A stretch of DNA of 14,764 nucleotides from Candolleomyces eurysporus. Lineage: Eukaryota; Basidiomycota; Agaricomycetes; Agaricales; Psathyrellaceae. Below are positions 9,610-14,764 of this stretch, in pieces. The stretch lies in assembly GCA_027579435.1 (NCBI GenBank), contig JANBPK010000411.1, positions 1 through 14,764 on the forward strand. Reading direction: 5' to 3'. The notes beneath the pieces were generated by a model. It saw nothing but the letters and a program-made list of their open reading frames with translations. It was not told the origin of the DNA and did no database searches. Every line of letters starts with the position of its first letter. Positions within the stretch are counted from its first letter, which is position 1. Position numbers and translations under genes: made by a program.

Positions 9610-10340
9610 TCACCCTTCCTTGACCAGAATGTCATAGTGTCCAGAGCTATAGACACCGAAATCAGTCACGGCCCTGATAGGCCACCAGTAAGCCAGAGAG
9701 ATGCACCGATACAGCACTGTAAGTGGTTTCTGAGTCTCAGGGCCCTCTCAAAAATGCTCAAATTTGACGCCATCTGTTGGTCGTCTGTCTAAATATGCTA
9801 CGTTGAGATTGAGCTCGAGAGCCCAGGACAGAGCAATCACTTGCATTGTGATCTAGAGGGTATTGGCATGGGTTGAGTGCCTTGGTGGGGTACACCAGTA
9901 TCACTGTACCTGCTTCCGTGCCGATTGGATCAATGTATTTGTTACAGAAAGATTCAGCGTCAAGATGGGTCCCAGTATCGGTGTCGTTGAGGAAACTTTC
10001 ATATTCTTCCACGTTGTTCTTTACTTGAGCCCGCTGATTTAGGGTGTGAGATCTCATTCAAATCATTGTATTATTGGACCTCACCGTCGGCAGTCGTAGA
10101 TAGAAGATGATATTGAGCAGCGTGGACCCTTGCCAAGAGACCAGTATCAATAAGCATCTATCTCGAAATAAGGGTGATGTAACACTACCGATGATGTGGT
10201 TGCTTTCAGACTCTTGCGCTTTGAAGATCTCTAGTAACCTTGTTGGGGTCAGTGTTCGCTGTTGAGAGTCGGGTATGAAGATGTTCTCAATCAATTTTTC
10301 AAACTTTTCGAATGCATCGACGACAACGATCGCCTCAGTG
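9610..10340 (-). pseudogene. Otubain-like deubiquitinase remnant, 3' part
   Basis: Otubains (peptidase family C65) are cysteine proteases that cleave ubiquitin chains. Reading leftwards on the minus strand: VVDAFEKFEKLIENIFIPDS and LTPTRLLEIFKAQE from 10331 to about 10189, FYLRLPT near 10090, then 10057-9910 (RSHTLNQ..., FCNKYIDPIGTEA), 9839-9707 (IALSWALELNLNVAYLDRR) and 9646-9610 (SGHYDILVKEG-stop). These match the family order, including the C-terminal GHYDIL that carries the catalytic His. Introns at 9840-9909 and 9647-9706 are GT-AG and keep frame; one at 10129-10188 is likely but less sure. Two in-frame TGA codons, at 10060-10058 and 9750-9748, break the frame. The gene's upstream part continues at 14636-14764 beyond the inserted element. 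Confidence 0.82.
10334..10340. repeat. Target site duplication, left copy (CTCAGTG)
   Basis: CTCAGTG directly precedes the left terminal inverted repeat and is repeated exactly at 14636-14642 directly after the right one. In the otubain gene it encodes part of GTEA. Confidence 0.85.
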
Positions 10341-10381
10341 TAAGGTTGGCGAGAACCGCACGGTAGGAATTTCTCGCGTGC
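10341..10381. repeat. Left terminal inverted repeat (41 bp)
   Basis: Starts TAAGGTTGGCGAGAACC and runs to CTCGCGTGC. It pairs with 14595-14635 with mismatches only at positions 3, 4 and 12 from the outer end. Inside this point the two ends stop matching. Confidence 0.9.
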
Positions 10382-10403
10382 GCACACACTAGAAACTTCC
10401 ATC

Positions 10404-10752
10404 CCAGGTTTTTTCCCTGGCGGAGAGACCTGGCTTTTCCAGGCGAATTTGTTGGCTATCCCAGAGTCCTTTCCTGGAAAGACCATGTCAGGTCCTGGAG
10501 TGACCAGGGACGCCCGTACAGGTAAAATATCTGGGTAAACTCTGTCAAATTTTCCAAAAGCCTGGAAATGTTTTCCCCTGGCTTTTCTATGGAAATCCCA
10601 TAGAATTTTGCTTGTGTCTTTCCAGGTCATATTTCTGGAGTTACCAGTAATTTCTACCTGGGATTGCCAATGCATTTCCAGGTTCACGCACATGGTAAAC
10701 CCATTAAAAATATCGTTGTAAGCCAATAAATGTCCAGTATTCATTCCAGGCG
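10404..10752. repeat. CCWGG cluster near the left end of the element
   Basis: Thirteen CCAGG/CCTGG words occur in about 350 bp, where chance would give about one. Several form palindromic pairs with fixed spacing: 10404-10420 (CCAGG, 7 bases, CCTGG), 10429-10443 (CCTGG, 5 bases, CCAGG) and 10494-10508 (CCTGG, 5 bases, CCAGG). Subterminal repeats of this kind bind the transposase in CACTA, hAT and P elements; such a role here is inference. A long minus-strand open frame crosses this cluster and the TIR into otubain; it is not a real gene. Confidence 0.7.
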
Positions 10753-11811
10753 TCGTATACAGCGAAAGTACAATAATTTGTGGGGGGAATATAGGGATGT
10801 TTATGTAGAAATATAAAACCAGAAGGAAAGTATNAAAATCCTTATGGAAAAAAGGTGGAGTAGCCGTGCGTCATGAGGTAACCAACTGAGGCTTCCTGAC
10901 CTTCAACTTGACGTGCTATCATATCACGTCCCAAATACAATAATCATCGCCTGGGAAGGAAGTTGAAAGGGGAGCTGAATATCGGACACCGCCAACCACT
11001 AACCGCCATTGCCAAAGCCGCAATATGAACAGGCCCTTCCGTCTTGCGAATCAAACCGCCAAGCCCCGCTCCCACACTTTGTTGGTCTTCAAGAACACAT
11101 CGACTTGGAACGGCAGGCGGAAGGAGTCATTGTCGATGTCCGGTGGGATATTGCACAATAACAGAGGAAGGGGAGAGAGACGGTGAAGCGTTGTGGGTGA
11201 CAGTGAAGGCAAAGGGTAAGAGAGGAATGCGAGGGAACGCCACAACATATGGGCTGGCGGCTGACAGCCCAACCGCCGATTTGGTCTGACCTATTTTTAT
11301 CAGGATACCAAGTTAGATCGTCTCAGTCAACACTCGCCATCGCCACCAGGTCCCATCTCTCTAATTTCGCCAAGTACCAGTGATTTCAAGCGATGCTGAG
11401 AACAAGGGCACCGATTAACTTAGAGAATGTGATACCATTTTCAGTTTATACAAATCCCTTTCTGACTGCAAACGAGAGGCAGTAAACGAGTCTGGTTTTA
11501 CCAGAGCTTCTCCAGGGTTGACACAGGAAGAAGACCTGTCATTGAAACACCTGGTCGGTTTCCCTGGACGCGGCCAAGCTGACAAACCGGGAATTTTCCA
11601 AAAACCTGTCACGATCAGGTCTGGGACGGATGTGTCCAGAGCAAGCCAGGGAAATGACCTGGGAAATGGTTTCATAGTGACACTAAGGGACAAACACTGC
11701 CAAACCAAGCAGTGCTAGCAAGCGCAGGCAAGGTTCGTCGTGCATATTCATGGTAATAAATAGTACAACAAATGGAATGAATTACCATACTAAGTCTTTG
11801 AGAAAGCTGCT
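10753..11811. other. Left interior of the element, no gene seen
   Basis: No coding similarity found. A second CCWGG group lies at 11491-11662: TCTGG-N5-CCAGA at 11491-11505, CCAGG at 11512, CCTGG at 11550 and 11563, and CCAGG-N7-CCTGG at 11646-11662, repeating the 5- and 7-base spacings of the left cluster. A small hairpin, GGGCTG-N8-CAGCCC, is at 11251-11270. An N at 10834 precedes an A run. The 3' untranslated part and end signal of the integrase gene should lie left of 11812 but no clear signal stands out. Confidence 0.5.
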
Positions 11812-13756
11812 CTATCCAAGAGCTGCATCGCATGGGATGTGTGGAAGCATCAGGGTGAATGTCTCCCATCCCGTCGTTGGTGGGCTTAATGACGGGGATC
11901 CAATGGTAATGAAGGCAGCCTGAGCAATGTGAGAGAATTCAGCGCTAACCCATCGCATTGCCTCATCGCGAGGGGTGGGTATCTTTGATCGAAGGTGGTC
12001 AAGAACCTCCTGATGCACCGGAATTGATACCTTTTCTGCCGGCGCTTTGGGCGCAATGAAAGCATGTTTAGGAGTTGAGCCGCACATGTTGGGCTTCTCC
12101 TTTTGGGTGCGAATACGATGGGTGTTCCAAAACTCAGTGAAAGTATCGAGCTGCTCTTGTACAACCTTAGGCCACAGCCAGTAGAACAGAAGCCTGTGCA
12201 AGATGAGCAACATGCATACCTATGACAATACAGCAGAACTTACAGATGTACGGGATTATTTGGGTTGTAAAAACCATCTCGATATCCATTAACAATAACA
12301 TCCTTGATGTTGAGGCCATATGTCTTCAGGAACCAGTGCCATAAACCTTCAATGGGTGTGTTGTGTATGCTGCGAATTTGGATCATGGGAGGGTACTTGT
12401 CCACATCAAAATCAGTGTAAACCGTACTTTAAAGTAGTCAGTGTCATCATCAGTTCATATTACAAGTATCTGCACGTACCGAAGTCCTGTTTGATGAGCA
12501 AACATTTCTCCAATCTCTGAGCCTTTGTCAACGACCATCGTGATGGGAATGACTGGATGAGCGAAAATGACAGCCCAATCAGAGCATGTTTGTAGTGAGA
12601 TGCCTGTTTGAAACTTATGTTTCTCCTTCTCAACGGCATCAAGATAGACATGTCCAATGGTGTCCGCAAGTCGATTGTTGGGCACGACAACGAGGTGGAT
12701 GATGAATGAAGACCACTGGTCTTTGATACCGTAGATGGTGATCCCAACCCCACCCATTCCTAGAGCTTGTGCATTGAGCTTCTCATGACCGTCTGCGTGG
12801 TACTGGTGGCCGGGTCCTAAGGCTGAGAGCGATGATCGCTTGATACGATTTATACCTGGGAACCGTTTATCTAGCCCTTCAGGTGCATGCAATGCAAGAA
12901 TCCGTCGAATGGTATCACTATGGAACGTCAATAAAGAATGTCAACTCAGCTGAAACACCAGAAATGTACCAAGAAAAGCTCACCGAGGTATCAATATTCT
13001 TTTGTTCGCAATAAGAGTCCCAATAGTTGCTGTCCCGTACACGTCGCATACCATCATGCCGGGAAATCGTACCGGATAGATAAGTCTGTGGTTTCCAGCC
13101 ACGTCCCCAAAACCCAAGATCCAGATTAGCGGACTTGAGGCTCCGTTTATCTTCCGTCTTCACTCGGCATTCAAAGTTCACAATGACGTTGTCTTCTCCG
13201 GTGGAGGAAATACTCGAGCTGGATCTTCCAAGAGGTCCTCCAGGAGCAAAGGCTGGAGCAGGCTTCTTGGTGAGGCGAGCGTCAAGGACTTGAAGCACTA
13301 GCCGCATCGCATGCCAACCTCTCAATCTCCGAGCGTTCTGCAAATAACGATGGTCCATTAAGTAATTTTCCTCAAAAAAAAGCGTCAGATTTCATCCACC
13401 TGCCAGGGTTTTCTCAGAACTTGTTTGCCGGGGAGGTGAATCACGCAGCCCATACTCAACACAGCCTCGAGCTCCACACGTCTTCCCGATGAGGCGCTTA
13501 TATGTCGTGCTGCACGCAATACATTGAGCATAGTCCTAAACAGGTTACACCATAAGTGAATGATACAGCAAGCTAGTTAAGAGGAGAATACGCATACCAG
13601 CAATTTTTTGTACTCCAGGGAACCCTCTTCAAGGGAAGAAAGCTTCTCGCACTTGTCGCAGAGTCCGGCCAACGGTTTCTGAGGGAACCATCCACCGCAG
13701 CCGTCCCCGCTAATCCCAAAGTCCAAGCAGAGACCAGCAGTATTGTCGCCACCCAT
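11812..13756 (-). CDS. Zinc-module / integrase-core transposase (529 aa model)
   Basis: Presumed transposase of the surrounding element. Exons on the minus strand: 13756-13598, 13535-13400, 13318-13073, 13029-12984, 12917-12480, 12426-12244, 12193-11812. All six introns are GT-AG (43-81 nt) and the sum is 530 codons including stop, without internal stops. Residues 1-78 hold a Cys module: C33-x2-C36, C58-x2-C61, C73-x4-C78. Residues about 140-180 (VNFECRVKT..., LDLGFWGRGW, TYLS) resemble the region before agaricomycete alpha-kinase domains. The integrase part begins near 182 (TIGTLIAN, IPRDTIRRIL) and has ADGHEK (D238), VDKGSE (D326) and NTPIEGLWHW (E368), a complete D-D-41-E set, then LLFYWLWPKVVQ, FWNTHRIR and the C-terminal WVSAEF...IGSPSL. 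From 12984 leftwards the model is firm. Weaker points are the 43-nt intron 13030-13072 and the acceptor at 13319; a better-looking acceptor at 13338 leads to a stop. The alternative is two genes, an alpha-kinase-like fragment and an integrase with a start near 13057. Confidence 0.75.
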
Positions 13757-13851
13757 GATGAGAACTAAGAGACTGAATAACTCAGAAGTAATGCGTACAG
13801 AGGTGGTTGGAAGTTAGGGTATGAGCCGCCTAAGTTGACTTCAATATGGCT

Positions 13852-13861
13852 GTATATATAT
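13852..13861 (-). promoter_or_regulatory. TATA-like box of the transposase gene
   Basis: TATATATA-type run on the minus strand about 100 bp before the start codon at 13756, a plausible core promoter distance. No other candidate is nearer. Confidence 0.5.
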
Positions 13862-14560
13862 GAGCACTGTACCGTTTCAAGGCTCAGCGTATTCTGACAT
13901 GAATTCGTCTCCCCTCTGCATAAAAATCGAATGATGTTGAGGATTTTTGCGTTCCCAGTCGGCTGTGACTGTTTGAATTTTACTTACTCTTCTGCCGGCA
14001 TCACCTGGTTCTCCAGGAATACAAAGGCTACGCTCGATTCTGTTTTATCCGCTCGCTGTTAGCACCTGAAAGGGGTCGAGGCTCGGAGACCATCTTTTTT
14101 TTACAGCATAACATCTCGGTTTCTCAGAAGCAGCCTGGACTCCGATGGCCTTGAATGTGGAATTTAACGGTGAGGTGAGTCTTCCGAGCTTGATCCACAG
14201 ACTTAGAGCCACGGGATGAAGCATTCCTTGTTCCCTTTTCGCACTTAGCATTTGAGTGCATGCTCTGGGATCTTTATTCCTGCATGTAATACACCTTGCT
14301 TCTGGCAACTTTCCTTCCACTGTGGATTACCGGCTAGCTTCTGACTCGAAGCGCACTGTACTGCCGGCGGTACTGACCCTTTCTCAATGGAAAGAACGAT
14401 GTCCTCCTCTTCTCTGCATGTATAAACAGTTACATTAGTCCTTTGCAGCAATACCGACGCGTCCTTGATCAAATCTGGTTCCACAGAACGCGAGAATCGA
14501 ACCATCTTTACTGTTGACTCGAGAAGCGGCGGAGCCTGAAGCGTCGTTGACGGTATCACC
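13862..14560. other. Right interior of the element, no gene seen
   Basis: Probably the transposase promoter region and right subterminal DNA. Minus-strand open frames at 14045-14320 and 14245-14598 are unrecognised and overlap each other, so they are unlikely to be genes. CCTGG and CCAGG occur together at about 14006-14018, one further spaced pair like those at the left end, but no dense cluster is present here. Confidence 0.4.
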
Positions 14561-14602
14561 GACTGGGCGCACAAGACTGGGCGCGCGAGACTGGGCACGC
14601 GA
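14561..14602. repeat. Three 14-bp tandem units running into the right TIR
   Basis: GACTGGGCGCACAA, GACTGGGCGCGCGA and GACTGGGCACGCGA follow one another without gaps at 14561, 14575 and 14589. The third unit contains the inner end of the right terminal repeat (GCACGCGA). The left end lacks these units, so they arose by duplication at the inner edge of the right TIR. Confidence 0.85.
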
Positions 14603-14635
14603 GAAATTCCTACCGTGCGGTTCCCGCCAACGCTA
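14595..14635. repeat. Right terminal inverted repeat (41 bp)
   Basis: Starts GCACGCGAGAAATTCC and ends CCCGCCAACGCTA. It is the inverted partner of 10341-10381 (38 of 41 match) and is followed directly by CTCAGTG. Confidence 0.9.
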
Positions 14636-14764
14636 CTCAGTGCCGGCTTTGATGATTACTTCCTTTGTCGAAGATAGAATGGAAAGCTGGATCATAGCTT
14701 CGACTTTGAGGTCGTCTCGAGGACAGCTGAGGCTGTTCAATATAGGCGAACGCGAGAGCTTCAT
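14636..14764 (-). pseudogene. Otubain-like deubiquitinase remnant, 5' part (runs off the window)
   Basis: On the minus strand from the window edge, one frame gives EALAFAYIEQ, matching the helix that follows the catalytic Cys (GNCFYRA) in otubains; that Cys would lie just beyond 14764. After about 12 further codons the similarity continues in the next frame (LKVEAMIQLSILSSTKEVIIKAGTE) and then joins the part left of the element. The residue count between the two frames fits the family, so a single-base indel near 14711-14735 is likelier than an intron. The first 7 bases (14636-14642) are the right target duplication, CTCAGTG. With the two stops downstream, this gene copy is dead. Confidence 0.72.

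Larger units (their letters stand above)
10341..14635. mobile_element. 4.3-kb TIR transposon carrying an integrase-core transposase, inserted in an otubain gene
   Basis: The element is bounded by 41-bp terminal inverted repeats (10341-10381 and 14595-14635) that match at 38 of 41 positions, and by the 7-bp direct CTCAGTG. On the minus strand the host gene reads ...VIIKAGTE before the element and AIVVVDAFEKFEKLIE after it, in one frame, so excision of element plus one duplication restores continuous coding. Inside are one recognisable gene (13756-11812, minus), CCWGG palindrome clusters near the left end and around 11491-11662, and 14-bp tandem units at the right end. TIRs plus an integrase-type DDE gene suggest a DNA transposon related in principle to Ginger-type elements, but the 7-bp duplication does not fit the 4-bp duplication of Ginger. 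The link between this gene and these ends is inferred from position. Confidence 0.85.

Noticed and set aside
10058..10744. 228-codon minus-strand frame as one gene
   Set aside because: Its first 130 or so codons are element-end DNA (CCWGG cluster and TIR); only the last part is otubain. The frame crosses the insertion junction by chance.
13073..13756. Stand-alone alpha-kinase gene
   Set aside because: No alpha-kinase catalytic domain is found downstream in any frame, and the segment splices in frame to the integrase exons; kept only as an alternative.
1..14764. tRNA or rRNA genes
   Set aside because: I saw no cloverleaf with A and B box pattern and no rRNA-like block; a covariance-model search was not possible here.

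Overview
The window looks like transposon-rich accessory DNA from a mushroom-forming basidiomycete (Agaricomycetes). The reasons are a CxC2-containing KDZ transposase with eight 49-73 nt GT-AG introns, an integrase-core protein of a type I associate with agaricomycete genomes, and an otubain-like gene with short introns. No intact ordinary host gene is visible. These identifications come from reading translations and recalling family motifs; no database search was run.

Layout. 1-878: no recognised gene. 879-5832 (+): a KDZ transposase gene that reassembles from nine exons into one 1063-codon frame with no frameshift but five in-frame stops. It carries two nested insertions: a 273-bp CACTA-type MITE (2526-2798, TSD GCA) and a 1040-bp solo LTR (4182-5221, TSD CTCAG). 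About 6140-8215: a degenerate repeat field built on TGGTGCA, holding a second copy of the same MITE (7222-7493, TSD TCA) and an 86-bp foldback element (7561-7646, 9-bp direct repeats). 8216-9609: nothing recognised. 9610-14764 (-): a decayed otubain-like deubiquitinase gene split by a 4295-bp element (10341-14635) with 41-bp terminal inverted repeats (38/41 matching) and a 7-bp target duplication, CTCAGTG. Removing the element and one duplication rejoins the otubain reading frame at the insertion point.

The main find is that 4.3-kb element. Its only recognisable gene (13756-11812, minus strand) can be spliced through six introns into a 529-residue protein: an N-terminal three-pair Cys zinc-binding module, a middle segment, and a complete integrase-type D, D, E catalytic core. 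The N-terminal part resembles what precedes alpha-kinase domains in agaricomycete proteins. Subterminal DNA carries clustered CCWGG palindromes on the left and three 14-bp tandem units running into the right TIR. The whole reads as a possibly recent cut-and-paste element whose transposase is a zinc-module/integrase fusion, with ends defined by the broken host gene. The other elements record successive nested insertions into older transposon DNA.
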